64,000 nucleotides of DNA from Halococcus salsus (GCF_009900715.1 NZ_JAAAJC010000001.1:186001-250000); one strand, 5' to 3'. Counted from the first letter of the stretch, positions 18,153 to 27,171 are shown. The notes: generated by a model not told the origin, from the letters alone. Program-made: numbers and translations.

Positions 18153-18812
18153 TCACACCGGCCAGGATTCTCGGGTGTAGGCCATCTCCCAGAAGGCGGC
18201 TTCGAGCCGGGCACTCCGCTCGAACGCCGTCCGCATCGCGTCGCGTTCGCCCGGGTACTCCTCGGCACACTCGTTCACGAACGCCCGCATCCACGCGACC
18301 GTCTCGCGGAACTCGTCGCTCGTGTACTTCTCGATGAAGGGCGTGTAGCGGTGGTCGTCGGTCGCGATCGTGGCCATGTGGTCGGCGATATCGAGGTAGC
18401 CCTGGCCGCAGGGGTAGACCGCCGCGCTGATCTCGGCGAACGAACCCTGGTGGGCGACCCGGAGGAGGTAGTTCGTGTACGCGACGCAGGTCGGCGTCTT
18501 CTCGACCGTTTCGAGGTCACCGGGAGCGAGTCCGTAGTCGGCGGCGAACTCCCGGTGGAGGTCGAGTTCGGTCGCGAGAGTGGTGTGTGCGATCCCGAGC
18601 AGTCGGGTCATCGTCGTCTCGTCGCGGGCCCGGACACCCGCGATGGCGAACGTACGGGCGTAGTCGAGGAGGTACCGGTAGTCCTGTTCGACCCAGTGTC
18701 GGAAGGCGGCCTCGTCGAGGCTCCCCTCGGCGAGTTCGCCCACGAACGGATGGGCCTTCTGTGCGTCCCAGAGCGCCGCGTGCGAATCGAGGAGGTCGTC
18801 GCTGAACGCCAT
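18153..18812 (-). CDS. tenA: TenA family aminopyrimidine aminohydrolase / thiaminase II
   Basis: A 219-residue all-helical protein. TenA enzymes salvage thiamin by hydrolysing aminopyrimidine breakdown products. The catalytic cysteine of the TenA_C group lies in AVYPCGQGYLDIA; WVEQDYRYLLDYAR and the C-terminal ARLEAAFWEMAYTRESWP supply the expected aromatic and acidic active-site residues. The ATG at 18812 gives the normal family N-terminus. No TPP riboswitch consensus was seen upstream. It is divergent from the small membrane-anchored protein at 18960. Confidence 0.9.
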   Translation of the reverse strand: MAFSDDLLDSHAALWDAQKAHPFVGELAEGSLDEAAFRHWVEQDYRYLLDYARTFAIAGVRARDETTMTRLLGIAHTTLATELDLHREFAADYGLAPGDLETVEKTPTCVAYTNYLLRVAHQGSFAEISAAVYPCGQGYLDIADHMATIATDDHRYTPFIEKYTSDEFRETVAWMRAFVNECAEEYPGERDAMRTAFERSARLEAAFWEMAYTRESWPV

Positions 18813-18907
18813 ACGCGCACCTCGTTGTCGACCCACATATGCTTTGATGGTACCACCAGATAATAACAGCTTGAAGTGTCGCGATATGCCTGAAAGTACG
18901 TGATCCT

Positions 18908-18919
18908 CGGCACGTGCCG
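18908..18919. promoter_or_regulatory. Perfect 12-bp palindrome in the divergent tenA promoter region
   Basis: CGGCACGTGCCG is its own reverse complement. It ends eight bases before the TATA-like box of the 18960 gene, in the space shared with tenA, where a repressor or activator dimer could bind. GC-rich palindromes of this length can arise by chance, so support is modest. Confidence 0.35.
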
Positions 18920-18926
18920 GCGAAAT

Positions 18927-18934
18927 CTTTAGTA
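18927..18934 (+). promoter_or_regulatory. TATA-like box of the gene at 18960
   Basis: CTTTAGTA is centred 29 bases before the ATG at 18960, consistent with a leaderless mRNA and with that start rather than an upstream one. Confidence 0.5.
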
Positions 18935-18959
18935 GTTGGCGGGGGACAACTGTGGTGTC

Positions 18960-19421
18960 ATGACGGACTCATCTGAGACGGCGGACGAGACCGATCCGGT
19001 CACGATCGACGTCGAGACGGGCGAGAGCGAGCACGACGAGCCGGTCGCCGAGGAATCCGAAGGAGAATCGGAGGAGGGACCGCGAGCGATCGCCTTCGAG
19101 AAGGCGGTCGAAAAACTGGCACCCGACTTCGAGATCGACGGTCGGAAGGGCGAGACCATCACGGACCTCGAAACCACCGAAACCGAGGACGGTCGCCAGG
19201 TCGTCGCCACGGTCGAGACGTCGCGCTCGACCATGCTGAGCCACCGGGTGGCGAGCGCGAAACGAACGGGCCGACGCGTCGGCATCCGTGCCGCCTTCCT
19301 CGGGGCGCTGGCCGCGGTCGTGTACGCCGTGTTCGCCGGCCGACGGCGGGTCGGCGGGAGCGACACCGACGACGCCCCGTTCGACGACCCGGTGGACGAC
19401 GACGACGTCTCCATCGAGTAA
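18960..19421 (+). CDS. Acidic protein with one C-terminal membrane helix, unknown function
   Basis: A 153-residue protein I do not recognise. The first 45 residues are almost only Asp, Glu, Ser and Thr and should be disordered. Residues about 45-95 form a compact domain (AFEKAVEKLAPDFEIDGRKG, then TITDLETTETEDGRQVVATV). After a basic stretch (ASAKRTGRRVGIR) comes a membrane helix (AAFLGALAAVVYAVFAG) and an acidic tail. This suggests a cytoplasmic domain tethered by a tail helix. It stands between tenA and the cobalamin adenosyltransferase gene, without clear co-transcription. Confidence 0.7.
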   Translation: MTDSSETADETDPVTIDVETGESEHDEPVAEESEGESEEGPRAIAFEKAVEKLAPDFEIDGRKGETITDLETTETEDGRQVVATVETSRSTMLSHRVASAKRTGRRVGIRAAFLGALAAVVYAVFAGRRRVGGSDTDDAPFDDPVDDDDVSIE

Positions 19422-19607
19422 TCGAACGGTCTCGATCGACCGAGTACGCCTCTTTTCGAGCGGGACAACGAACGACGGGAAGTGAGTAACACGGACCGGG
19501 TGACTGGATCAGCCTCACTCCCCACCGAACCTCCACTGTTCTTCATAATAAAACCATCGTGGATACGGTAGCAATCAAGTCCGGCCGTCGCCCGCCGGGG
19601 TCGGCCG

Positions 19608-19616
19608 AGATATAAG
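19608..19616 (+). promoter_or_regulatory. TATA box of the cobalamin adenosyltransferase gene
   Basis: AGATATAAG is centred 28 bases before the ATG at 19640, with no leader expected. Confidence 0.6.
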
Positions 19617-19639
19617 TCGTCGTCGACCGTGGGTGGGGT

Positions 19640-20173
19640 ATGCCGATCTATACGGGCCGTGGCGACGAGGGGCTGACCGACCTCCGAACCATGGACCGCG
19701 TCCCGAAGACGAGCCCTCGGATCGAGAGCTACGGCACCGTTGACGAGGTGAACGCCCTCGTCGGGCGGGTGCGCCCGACGGCCTACGAGGACGTCGACGA
19801 CCACCTTCGCGCGGTCCAGAACCACCTCCACGTCGTCCAGGCCGACTTCGCGAACCCCGACCCCGACGACGGCGACCCGCAGATGGACGGGGACCGGGTC
19901 GAGGCGCTGGAGATCTGGATGGACGCCTACGACGACGAACTCGAACCGCTCCGGTCGTTCATCCTCCCCGGCGGCGGGGACAACGGCGCGCGACTCCACC
20001 ACGCCCGGGCGGTCTGCCGGCGGGCCGAACGCCGCGCGGTCGCGCTCGCCGAGGAGGAACCCGTCAACGAGCACGCGCTGGTCTACCTCAACCGGCTCTC
20101 GGACCTCCTGTTCACCCTCGCGCGCGTCGTGAACCAGCGCGACGGGGTGAGCGAGGAAGCGCCCGACTACTGA
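19640..20173 (+). CDS. pduO: Cob(I)alamin adenosyltransferase, PduO type
   Basis: A 177-residue trimeric-type enzyme that moves the adenosyl group of ATP to cob(I)alamin to make coenzyme B12. The ATP site is MPIYTGRGDEGLTDLRTMDR with the neighbouring RIESYGTVDEVNALVG; the second half has FILPGGGDNGARLHHARAVC and RRAERRAV, which form the subunit-interface active site, and YLNRLSDLLFTLARVVNQR. Length is normal. It is a single gene with its own TATA box, and the tRNA-Val gene follows 40 bases later. Confidence 0.93.
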   Translation: MPIYTGRGDEGLTDLRTMDRVPKTSPRIESYGTVDEVNALVGRVRPTAYEDVDDHLRAVQNHLHVVQADFANPDPDDGDPQMDGDRVEALEIWMDAYDDELEPLRSFILPGGGDNGARLHHARAVCRRAERRAVALAEEEPVNEHALVYLNRLSDLLFTLARVVNQRDGVSEEAPDY

Positions 20174-20180
20174 AGACAAC

Positions 20181-20188
20181 GCTTATGA
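20181..20188 (+). promoter_or_regulatory. TATA-like box of tRNA-Val
   Basis: GCTTATGA is centred about 29 bases before the first base of the tRNA, the normal distance for an archaeal promoter when the mature 5' end is near the start site. Confidence 0.45.
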
Positions 20189-20213
20189 TTCGCGGTCGGA
20201 AAGGGCGGGTGAA

Positions 20214-20288
20214 GGGTCGGTGATCTAGGCTGGTTATGATACCTCCTTCACACGGAGGAAGTCGGCGGTTCAAATCCGCCCCGACCCA
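20214..20288 (+). tRNA. tRNA-Val (anticodon CAC)
   Basis: The 75 bases fold as a full cloverleaf without an intron. The acceptor stem pairs GGGTCGG with CCGACCC, the anticodon stem CCTCC with GGAGG around the loop TTCACAC (anticodon CAC), and the T stem GGCGG with CCGCC around TTCAAAT. The discriminator base is A and no CCA is encoded. The last bases are repeated exactly 122 bp downstream (20389-20408), as at integration sites. Confidence 0.95.
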
Positions 20289-20408
20289 TGAGCATTTTCG
20301 CGGTGCGCAGCGGAGCGAAAACGCGCAACGGGGAGGAAGGATTTGAACCTAGGAGCGGGAGGTAAGCGAAGCGAACGGGAGCGACTGTGGTTCAAATCCG
20401 CCCCGACC
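20267..20408 (+). repeat. 20-bp direct repeat of the tRNA-Val 3' end (att-like)
   Basis: GGTTCAAATCCGCCCCGACC occurs at 20267-20286, inside the tRNA T arm and acceptor stem, and again at 20389-20408. The copies are 122 bases apart. Such 3' tail copies are left by integrases that use tRNA genes, but the 102 bases between contain no gene. The spacer also holds GGATTTGAACC (20339-20349), an exact inverted copy of the T-arm sequence, so the second tail can pair with it as a hairpin with AGCGAAGCGA in its loop. Confidence 0.7.
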
Positions 20409-20559
20409 GGTCCTGCACTGTCTCCGCGGTATTGTGGATAGGTTCCTCGATAAGAGTCAGCGGTCGCCGCTCCTTGACAATAACTGGTTCAAAAGTTTTC
20501 CTCTCGCGATTGCGCCACGCTCTCTCGAATTCATCCACTCGATCACCCGGCACCACTGA

Positions 20560-20577
20560 TTTTGTATCGCAACAAAA
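20560..20577. promoter_or_regulatory. Small inverted repeat beside the epoxide hydrolase TATA box
   Basis: TTTTGT and ACAAAA are exact inverted arms separated by six bases, ending one base before the TATA-like box. The place overlaps where TFB would bind, so a regulator here would repress. The remaining gap 20409-20559 shows nothing else I can name. Confidence 0.3.
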
Positions 20578-20578
20578 C

Positions 20579-20586
20579 GTTTATCG
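20579..20586 (+). promoter_or_regulatory. TATA-like box of the epoxide hydrolase gene
   Basis: GTTTATCG is centred about 27 bases before the ATG at 20609, supporting that start over a longer open frame that begins inside the tRNA-tail repeat. Confidence 0.55.
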
Positions 20587-20608
20587 ATCGCTCGCTAGTG
20601 GCGGTCGC

Positions 20609-21496
20609 ATGGACGAAACGCACGGCTACGCCCACCTCTCGGAGGTCGTCCTCCACTACGTCGAGGCGGGCGACCCCACGGACCCGCTCGTCGTCCTCCT
20701 CCACGGCTTTCCGGAGTTCTGGTACGCTTGGCGACACCAGATCGACCACCTCGCCGCCGCGGGCTATCACGTCCTCGCGCCCGACATGCGGGGCTACAAC
20801 CGCTCGTCGAAACCACCCGGCATCGAGCCGTATCGCCTGACCCACCTCACGCGGGACGTGGTCGAACTGATCCGAGGTACGGAGCACGAGCGCGCCACGG
20901 TGGTCGGGCACGACTGGGGCGGTGTCGTAGCCTGGGAACTCGCCCATCGCCATCCCGACGTTCTCGACCGGCTCGCCGTCTGCAACGCGCCGCACCTCGA
21001 TGCCCTCGCGCGCGAACTCCGCTCGCCGCGACAGATCCGGCGCTCGTGGTACGCCGGGGCCTTCCAGATCCCGAAGCTTCCCGAACTCTTCCTCGAACGA
21101 GGCGAGTACGGCTGGCTCCGGCGGCTCCTCGAAACCGGCCCGACGAACCCCGAGGCGTTCTCGACGGGCGACGTCCAGCGCTATCGCCGCGCGATAGCCC
21201 GACCGGGGGCGCTCCGGGCGGCGCTCAACTACTACCGCGCGCTCGTCCGAACGCGACTTCGCCGTCGTCTCGGCCGGCTCGACCCGCCCGACCGGACCAC
21301 GCGAACGGACGTGCCGACGCTACTGATCTGGGGCGACCGCGACGCCGCGCTCGGGGTCGGTCTGACGCGCGGGCTCGACCGCTGGGTCTCGAACCTCCGC
21401 ATCGAGCACCTCCCGGACGCGAGCCACTGGGTCCAGAACGACGCGCCGGACCGGGTGAACGAGCTCTTGTGCGAGTTCCTCGAAGAGGACGTATGA
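20609..21496 (+). CDS. Alpha/beta hydrolase, epoxide hydrolase-like
   Basis: A 295-residue alpha/beta hydrolase. LLHGFPEFWYAWRHQIDHLA supplies the HGFP oxyanion motif typical of epoxide hydrolases, VVGHDWGGVVAWELA has aspartate as nucleophile (an esterase would have serine), and DASHWVQNDAPDRV carries the catalytic histidine. It should open an epoxide, or possibly a haloalkane, by a covalent ester intermediate. The stop overlaps the start of the Nudix gene by four bases (ATGA), so the two are translationally coupled. Confidence 0.88.
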   Translation: MDETHGYAHLSEVVLHYVEAGDPTDPLVVLLHGFPEFWYAWRHQIDHLAAAGYHVLAPDMRGYNRSSKPPGIEPYRLTHLTRDVVELIRGTEHERATVVGHDWGGVVAWELAHRHPDVLDRLAVCNAPHLDALARELRSPRQIRRSWYAGAFQIPKLPELFLERGEYGWLRRLLETGPTNPEAFSTGDVQRYRRAIARPGALRAALNYYRALVRTRLRRRLGRLDPPDRTTRTDVPTLLIWGDRDAALGVGLTRGLDRWVSNLRIEHLPDASHWVQNDAPDRVNELLCEFLEEDV

Positions 21497-22056
21497 GCGA
21501 CGAGGACGGCGATCCGCAGGCGTGGGAGACGTTGAGCACCGAGACGGCCTACGACTGCCCGGCGTTCGAGGTCGTCCACGAGTCGGTCCGACTGCCGGAC
21601 GGCACCGAGACGGGGTTCGACACCGTTCGTGAACCCGAGGCGGTCGTGATGCTGGCGTTCACGCCGGCGGGCGAGGTCGTCGTCATCGAGGAGTGGCGGC
21701 AGGCGGTCGGACGAATCAATCGCGGTCTGCCGGCGGGCACCGTCGAACCCGGTGAGGACCCCGAGGTCGCGGCGCAACGCGAACTCGAAGAGGAGACGGG
21801 CTACGTCGCCGAGCGTGTCGAACGGCTCACCACCGTCGAGCCGCTGAACGGGCTCGCGAACTCCGTCCACCACCACTTCGTCGCCCACGACTGTCGGTCG
21901 ACGGGCGAGCGAAACCTCGACGACGACGAATCGATCCGGGTCGAGACCGCCGACTACGACGACCTGCTGTCGGCGCTCGCGACCGACGACCTCCGGGACG
22001 GCCGGAGCGCGCTCTGTTTGCTCTACTACAACCGGTTCGACGAATCAGAGCGGTAG
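21493..22056 (+). CDS. Nudix hydrolase, ADP-ribose pyrophosphatase-like
   Basis: A 187-residue Nudix enzyme. The Nudix box is complete: it begins GTVEPGEDPEVAAQREL and continues EEETGYV, with the metal-binding REL..EE. The flanking strands (VVVIEEWRQAVGRINRGLPA) are those of the ADP-ribose/NDP-sugar group rather than of mRNA-decapping or MutT enzymes. It would split a nucleoside diphosphate linked to another group into two phosphates. It is coupled to the epoxide hydrolase upstream and lies 30 bases before tgtA. Confidence 0.88.
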   Translation: MSDEDGDPQAWETLSTETAYDCPAFEVVHESVRLPDGTETGFDTVREPEAVVMLAFTPAGEVVVIEEWRQAVGRINRGLPAGTVEPGEDPEVAAQRELEEETGYVAERVERLTTVEPLNGLANSVHHHFVAHDCRSTGERNLDDDESIRVETADYDDLLSALATDDLRDGRSALCLLYYNRFDESER

Positions 22057-22086
22057 CCTTAGACCGCGCGGCGGTCGAACCCGGGC

Positions 22087-23589
22087 ATGAACGACGTTTT
22101 CGAACTCCGACGCACCGACGTCGGGGGGCGCATCGGCGAACTCCGGGTTCCCCGGTCGGATACAACCGTCGAGACGCCCGCGCTGATGCCGGTCATCAAC
22201 CCCAACCTCCAGACCGTCTCCCCCAACCGACTCGAAACCGAGTTCGGCGCGGAGATATGTATCACTAACGGCTATATCATTTCGAAGAACGACGACCTCC
22301 GCGAGGCCGCTCTCGACGTCGGGCTCCACGAACTCCTCGATTTTTCTGGCGCGATCATGACCGATTCGGGCTCGTTTCAGCTGGCGGAATACGGCGAGAT
22401 AGACACCACCAGCACCGAGATCCTCGACTTCCAGCACCGGATCGGATCAGACATCGGAACTCCGGTGGACCTCCCGACGCCGCCCGACGCCGACCGCGAG
22501 CGCGCCGAGGCCGACCTCGCGACGACCCAGTCGCGGCTCGAATCCGTTGGCGAAGTCGACACCGGCGAGATGTTGGTGAACGCGCCCGTTCAGGGCTCGA
22601 CCTATCCGGACCTCCGCGAGGCGGCGGGTCGCGACGCCGTCGCGACCGGTCTCGACCTGTTTCCGGTGGGAGCCGTGGTCCCCCTCCTGAACGGCTACCG
22701 TTACGACGACATGGTGGACGTGGTCGCGGCCGCGAAGCGCGGGCTCTGTGCGGACTCCCCCGTCCACCTCTTCGGCGCGGGCCACCCAATGATGTTCGCG
22801 CTCGCGGTCGCGCTCGGCTGTGACCTCTTCGATTCGGCAGCCTACGCGCTCTACGCACGCGACGACCGCTACCTGACCGTGCGGGGCACCGAACGGCTCG
22901 CCGACCTCGACTACCTCCCGTGTGAGTGCCCGGTGTGCGTCGAACACACTGCCGACGAGATCGAGGAACTGGACGACGACGAACGCGAGACCCGCCTCGC
23001 CGAGCACAACCTCCACGTGAGCTTCGGCGAACTCCGGCGGATCAAGCAGGCGATCCGCCGTGGGAACCTCCTCGAACTCGTCGAGACCCGCGCGCGCGGT
23101 CACCCCGCGATGCTCGACGGCTACCGCGCGCTGCTCGACCACGCCGACCAGCTCGAAGCGTCCGATCCGGCCTCGAAGGACGCCTTCTTCTACCTCTCGG
23201 GCGAGAGCGCCCGCCGGCCCGAAGTTCGCCGCCACCACGACCGCCTCTCGCGGCTCTCGGTCGAGGGGTCAGTCTTACTGACCGAGGGTGACGAGAACGA
23301 CGCGTTCGACGACTCCTGGCGGGTGGTGCCGCCGTTCGGCCCGTTCCCCCGCGCGCTCTCGGAGAGCTACCCGCTCACCGCCGAGGTCCCCGAGCGGCTC
23401 GACGACGCGGCCTACGAGCAGGCGGCGCGCGGAGTCGCGAAACTCGTCGCGGCGAATCCGGCGGTCGAGTTCACGCTCGCCCACCACGGCTGGCCGGCGC
23501 GTGCGCTCTCACGGGTTCCGGACCGCGTCGCGGTCGAGCGGCTGGGATCGACGGACGAATACGACGCGGAGGGTGAGACGGAATTATGA
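22087..23589 (+). CDS. tgtA: Archaeal tRNA-guanine transglycosylase (preQ0 inserting)
   Basis: A 500-residue enzyme that swaps guanine-15 in the D-loop of tRNAs for 7-cyano-7-deazaguanine, first step of archaeosine synthesis on t[19 protein letters not shown] holds the catalytic aspartate of Tgt proteins and [20 protein letters not shown] the neighbouring barrel strand. The zinc site is [12 protein letters not shown] plus a later histidine (EHNLH). The archaeal C-terminal domain is present, but the final PUA domain is not obvious and sits instead on ArcS. It overlaps arcS by four bases. Confidence 0.95.
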   Translation: MNDVFELRRTDVGGRIGELRVPRSDTTVETPALMPVINPNLQTVSPNRLETEFGAEICITNGYIISKNDDLREAALDVGLHELLDFSGAIMTDSGSFQLAEYGEIDTTSTEILDFQHRIGSDIGTPVDLPTPPDADRERAEADLATTQSRLESVGEVDTGEMLVNAPVQGSTYPDLREAAGRDAVATGLDLFPVGAVVPLLNGYRYDDMVDVVAAAKRGLCADSPVHLFGAGHPMMFALAVALGCDLFDSAAYALYARDDRYLTVRGTERLADLDYLPCECPVCVEHTADEIEELDDDERETRLAEHNLHVSFGELRRIKQAIRRGNLLELVETRARGHPAMLDGYRALLDHADQLEASDPASKDAFFYLSGESARRPEVRRHHDRLSRLSVEGSVLLTEGDENDAFDDSWRVVPPFGPFPRALSESYPLTAEVPERLDDAAYEQAARGVAKLVAANPAVEFTLAHHGWPARALSRVPDRVAVERLGSTDEYDAEGETEL

Positions 23590-25328
23590 CTACCTTCTTC
23601 GAGGTTCACGAGCGCGACGGCGCGGCCCGGATCGGCGAACTCCGGCTCACCGAGCCGCTGACGACGCCCGCGCTCTGTGACGAGGTCGTGGCGGATGCGG
23701 GGAGCCTCTGGTCGACGGAGCGCGACGCTCCCGAAGGCGACCCAGGCGAGCTCACGGTACTTCCCCACCGGGCCGCGCCAGCTGGCACCCCCGAGGAGGT
23801 CGAAACGGCCTTCGACACGGACCCGACCGACGTCGACGGGCCGAGCGCCGCGGTGGTCTCGACCCACACTGCGAGCGACCGCGGCACCGACGCCTACGTC
23901 CTCTCGGACGCGCCGGGTCTCGTCGGCCACGCGCGCGCGTTCGTCGAGGGGATCGTCGGGGTAAAGGACGCGACCCCCGCCGACACGGCGCTCTACTGCT
24001 CGGGGGTGGCGACGCCCGCGAACGCCGCGCTGCTGGCCTACGCCGGCGTCGACCTCCTTGACACCACGCGCGCCGAAGTGAAGGGAACCGAAGGAAAATA
24101 TCTCACCCGCGAGGGCGAACACTTCCTCGAAGACCTCACCGAACTCCCGTGTGCGTGCCCGGCGTGTCGGGGTCCGAGAGACGAGTTCGACCGGGCCGAC
24201 TGTGCCGCGCACAACGTCAACGCCCTCCGGGCCGAGCTCGGGGTGGTCCGCGAGCGGATCCGCCGCGGGCGGCTCCGGGACTATCTGGAGGGACAGGCGC
24301 GCCACGCGGCGTGGCTCACCGCCGCGTTCAGACGCCTCGACCAGCAGTACGCCTACCTCGAGGAGCGCACGCCGGTGATCCGTCGTGCCGACCTGCTGGC
24401 GGCCTCGGAGGAGAGCCTCCGGCGGGTCGAGATCCAGCGTTTCGCCGACCGGGTGACGACCCGCTACGAGAATCGCTTCTCGAACCCCCTCGTTCTCGTG
24501 CCGTGTTCGGCGACGAAACCCTACTCCGAGTCCCAGAGCCACGGTCAGTTCCACGACGCGACGCAGTTTCGTGCCCACACCGTCTCGATGACCTCGCCCA
24601 TCGGGGTGGTGCCCCAGGAGCTCGAAACCACCTACCCCGCCCAGCACTACGACTCGGTGGTCACGGGCGAGTGGACCGCGGGCGAGGTCGAGTTCGTGGC
24701 CTCGGTGCTCGAAGCCTACCTCGCTCGCAACGACTATCCCCGCGTCATCGCCCACGTCCCCGACGACTACCGTCAGATCACCGAGAAAGTCGAAGAATCC
24801 CTGAATACCGAGTTCGAGTACACCGTCGAGGCCCATCCCACGACGGCCGACTCGCTCGCGAACCTCGCGAGCACGTTGGAGGGCGAGCCCAAGTTCGGCA
24901 AGCGCGAACGCGAGCACAACACCGTGCGCGCGCTCGCGGACTACCAGTTCGGCGCGGGGGCGGGCGACGCGCTCTTTGGTGAGATAACCACCGAAGGCCG
25001 CTACCCGAAACTCCGCGTCAGCGAGGACGACCACCTCGCCACGATGGTGCCCCAGTACGGCGTGCTCGCGCTCACGCTCGCCGGTGGCCGCCGCTGGGTC
25101 GAGAGCGAGGTCGAGACGCGAACCGTCGAGATCGACGGCTTCGTCCCGCACGGCAGCGTGCTCGCGCCGGGTATCGTCGACGCCAGCGACGCGATTCGCG
25201 TCGGCGACGAGGTGGTGGTCTCGGGCCCGAAGGCGTTCGCGGTCGGGCGCGCGGAGATGAGCGGCCCCGAGATGGCCGAGAGCACGCGGGGAATCGCCGT
25301 CGAGGTGCGCCACGTCGAGGAGCGCTGA
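23586..25328 (+). CDS. arcS: Archaeosine synthase ArcS (TgtA2)
   Basis: A 580-residue TgtA paralogue that converts the preQ0 nitrile in tRNA to the archaeosine formamidine. The Tgt-like barrel has lost the catalytic motif, but a cysteine cluster ([10 protein letters not shown]) remains. The ArcS signature [20 protein letters not shown] lies mid-protein, and the last 75 residues are a PUA RNA-binding domain ([20 protein letters not shown]). Overlap with tgtA by ATGA means both proteins are made from one message and act in sequence on the same tRNA base. Confidence 0.95.
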   Translation: MTTFFEVHERDGAARIGELRLTEPLTTPALCDEVVADAGSLWSTERDAPEGDPGELTVLPHRAAPAGTPEEVETAFDTDPTDVDGPSAAVVSTHTASDRGTDAYVLSDAPGLVGHARAFVEGIVGVKDATPADTALYCSGVATPANAALLAYAGVDLLDTTRAEVKGTEGKYLTREGEHFLEDLTELPCACPACRGPRDEFDRADCAAHNVNALRAELGVVRERIRRGRLRDYLEGQARHAAWLTAAFRRLDQQYAYLEERTPVIRRADLLAASEESLRRVEIQRFADRVTTRYENRFSNPLVLVPCSATKPYSESQSHGQFHDATQFRAHTVSMTSPIGVVPQELETTYPAQHYDSVVTGEWTAGEVEFVASVLEAYLARNDYPRVIAHVPDDYRQITEKVEESLNTEFEYTVEAHPTTADSLANLASTLEGEPKFGKREREHNTVRALADYQFGAGAGDALFGEITTEGRYPKLRVSEDDHLATMVPQYGVLALTLAGGRRWVESEVETRTVEIDGFVPHGSVLAPGIVDASDAIRVGDEVVVSGPKAFAVGRAEMSGPEMAESTRGIAVEVRHVEER

Positions 25329-25350
25329 CGCGACCCGCGTCCGCCGCCGC

Positions 25351-26742
25351 TTAGTTGGTCCCCTCGCGGACGGTCGCGTCGGTCGAGGCGCGCGAGATCG
25401 AGTAGAGGACGAGCCCGAAGATCGCCCAGACCAGCACGATCGCCCAGTCCTTCGGCCAGACCAGCGCGGAGGGTGCACCCGGGAGGTAGAGCGCGAAGAA
25501 GGCGACCGACCCGACCAGCGCGAGGCCGCCGAACAGGTAACCGGCGGGGAGTTCGAACGGTCGGTCCATCCCGGGTTCGTTGTAGCGCAAGTAGAGGAAG
25601 GAGGCGCTGACGAGGATCCACGCGAAGACGATCCCGAGCGAGTTGGCGTTGATGATCGAGGAGATCATCTGGGACCCGAGCCACGGCGCAAGCGCGGTGA
25701 CCCCGCCGATGAGGAGCACCGCACGCGACGGGGTGTTGTACTCCGGGTGGATAGTCGCGAGCGAGGTGGGAAGCATCCCCGAGTCGGCCATCGCGAAGAT
25801 CACTCGGCTCGCACCGATCAGGAACGCGCTCCAGCTCGTCAGGAGGGCGGCGATGCCCGCGAGCGTCATGAGCTTCCCGGCGAGCGGGTTGTCGAACACC
25901 GCGGTCATCGCGGCGGCGGCGGGGACCGGACTCTCGCCGAGCACGGCCGCCGGGAGGACCTGCCCCGCCGACCAGATGCTGACGATGTAGAACACGCCGA
26001 CCGTGACCACCGTGAGCAACACCACGATGGCGAGCGAGCGCGGCGAGGTGTCGGCCTCCTCGGCGGCCTGTGGGATCACGTCGAAGCCGACGAACAGCCC
26101 CGGGACCTGGATCGCCACCACCGAGGCTCCGGCGAGCCCGACGCCCGCGAAGGGCGGGTTCGAGACCTGTGGCGCGATCGTGAGCGAGCCGGTGACGAGC
26201 ACCAGTCCGGCGAACGCGACGACCGCCGCGAGTACGAGCTGGAGCTGGGCGGTCGGCCGGACGCCTCGGTAGTTGAGGGCGGTGACGCCGACGACCCCGA
26301 GCAGTCCGACCGCGACCACGCTGCCGTAGACCGGCTGACCGAGGATCGTCCAGAGTTCGAACATCCGAAAGTCCGGGATCAGATACGAGACCGCGACGCC
26401 GAGGGCGATCGATTGGAAGGCGACGACCCCGACGTAGCCGAGGAGCAGCCCCCAGCTACACGCGAACGAGACCTTCGGGCCGAACGCCCGGAGGCTGTAG
26501 TGGTGTTCGCCGCCCGCGTACGGCATCGCCGAGACCAGCTCCGCGTAGACGAGGCTCACGAACACGACGAGCAGACCGCCGCCGGCGAACGCCAGCGTCG
26601 CACCCACCGGTCCGGCCGCGTCGATCCAGTAGCCCATCTGGATGATCCAACCCCACCCGACGATAGCTCCGAACCCGATGGCGAACAGCTGCCATCGGGA
26701 GAGAACACCCTGCAAAACGTCTTCCGTGAGTTCGTCCGACAC
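25351..26742 (-). CDS. APC superfamily amino acid permease
   Basis: A 463-residue transporter with about twelve membrane helices. The first helix reads FAIGFGAIVGWGWIIQMGYW, with the unwound GAIVGWG of the APC fold; VPGLFVGFDVIPQAAEE and SRVIFAMADSGMLPTSLA are also typical. It probably imports an amino acid or amine with ions; which one is unclear. The start is a GTG at 26742 with a TATA-like box 26 bases before it. It converges with arcS, 22 bases between stops, and no partner gene is close. Confidence 0.9.
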   Translation of the reverse strand: MSDELTEDVLQGVLSRWQLFAIGFGAIVGWGWIIQMGYWIDAAGPVGATLAFAGGGLLVVFVSLVYAELVSAMPYAGGEHHYSLRAFGPKVSFACSWGLLLGYVGVVAFQSIALGVAVSYLIPDFRMFELWTILGQPVYGSVVAVGLLGVVGVTALNYRGVRPTAQLQLVLAAVVAFAGLVLVTGSLTIAPQVSNPPFAGVGLAGASVVAIQVPGLFVGFDVIPQAAEEADTSPRSLAIVVLLTVVTVGVFYIVSIWSAGQVLPAAVLGESPVPAAAAMTAVFDNPLAGKLMTLAGIAALLTSWSAFLIGASRVIFAMADSGMLPTSLATIHPEYNTPSRAVLLIGGVTALAPWLGSQMISSIINANSLGIVFAWILVSASFLYLRYNEPGMDRPFELPAGYLFGGLALVGSVAFFALYLPGAPSALVWPKDWAIVLVWAIFGLVLYSISRASTDATVREGTN

Positions 26743-26763
26743 GAACGTCGATTCGCCCGACAG

Positions 26764-26771
26764 TCGCTTAG
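26764..26771 (-). promoter_or_regulatory. TATA-like box of the amino acid permease gene
   Basis: On the minus strand GACTAAGC is centred about 26 bases before the GTG at 26742, which supports that unusual start codon. Confidence 0.45.
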
Positions 26772-26907
26772 TCTTTCGCCGACGAAACGGTCGTCGAAGT
26801 CACGCGTAGAGGAACTGGGACGGTTCCTGGGACGCGTTCGGTCGCATCCCTCGTAAGCAGTCTCCGACGGCACACTGGAAATACCCTCGAAAGAGTGGCG
26901 GGTTGTG

Positions 26908-27171
26908 CTAGCTCTCTGCAGACCTGTAGTAGAAACGGTCCTCGTCCTCTATATATCGAGCTTCGATATCTCCACTGTTCAACAACAGCTCGACTCTGAC
27001 CGTGATATACTCCCGCTCGGGAAAGTCGCTGTTCTTCTCCTTGAACTCCACCATTATGTCACTGATGCTATGCGCTCTCGGGTGATCGTTTTCCAAGAAT
27101 CCCAAGATCTTTCCGACGATGGAGTTTCTTTTCACTCCGTCCTCCTCCCAATCTTGTCCACTGACCGGCAT
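26908..27171 (-). CDS. Small winged-helix-like protein, AT-rich
   Basis: An 87-residue protein. Residues about 15-75 have the pattern of a winged helix-turn-helix: SIVGKILGFLENDHP, then SISDIMVEFKEKN, then ITVRVELLLNSGDIEARYIE and a C-terminal strand (EDRFYYRS). It could be a small DNA-binding regulator or a toxin-antitoxin-like control protein, though no partner is seen. The gene is much richer in A and T than its neighbours and uses codons such as ATA and AAG freely, which points to recent transfer. It lies between the permease gene and the att-like site at tRNA-Arg. Confidence 0.65.
   Translation of the reverse strand: MPVSGQDWEEDGVKRNSIVGKILGFLENDHPRAHSISDIMVEFKEKNSDFPEREYITVRVELLLNSGDIEARYIEDEDRFYYRSAES

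Noticed and set aside
18813-18907. TPP riboswitch in front of tenA
   Set aside because: The conserved CUGAGA and neighbouring core of the TPP aptamer are absent on the minus strand.
20336-20408. Possible second tRNA after tRNA-Val
   Set aside because: Only the T arm and 3' acceptor strand are present; no 5' acceptor strand, D arm or anticodon stem can be formed.
23412-25478. Minus-strand open frame of 688 codons opposite tgtA and arcS
   Set aside because: No family motif, composition typical of antisense frames, and it lies fully opposite two certain genes with motifs in order.
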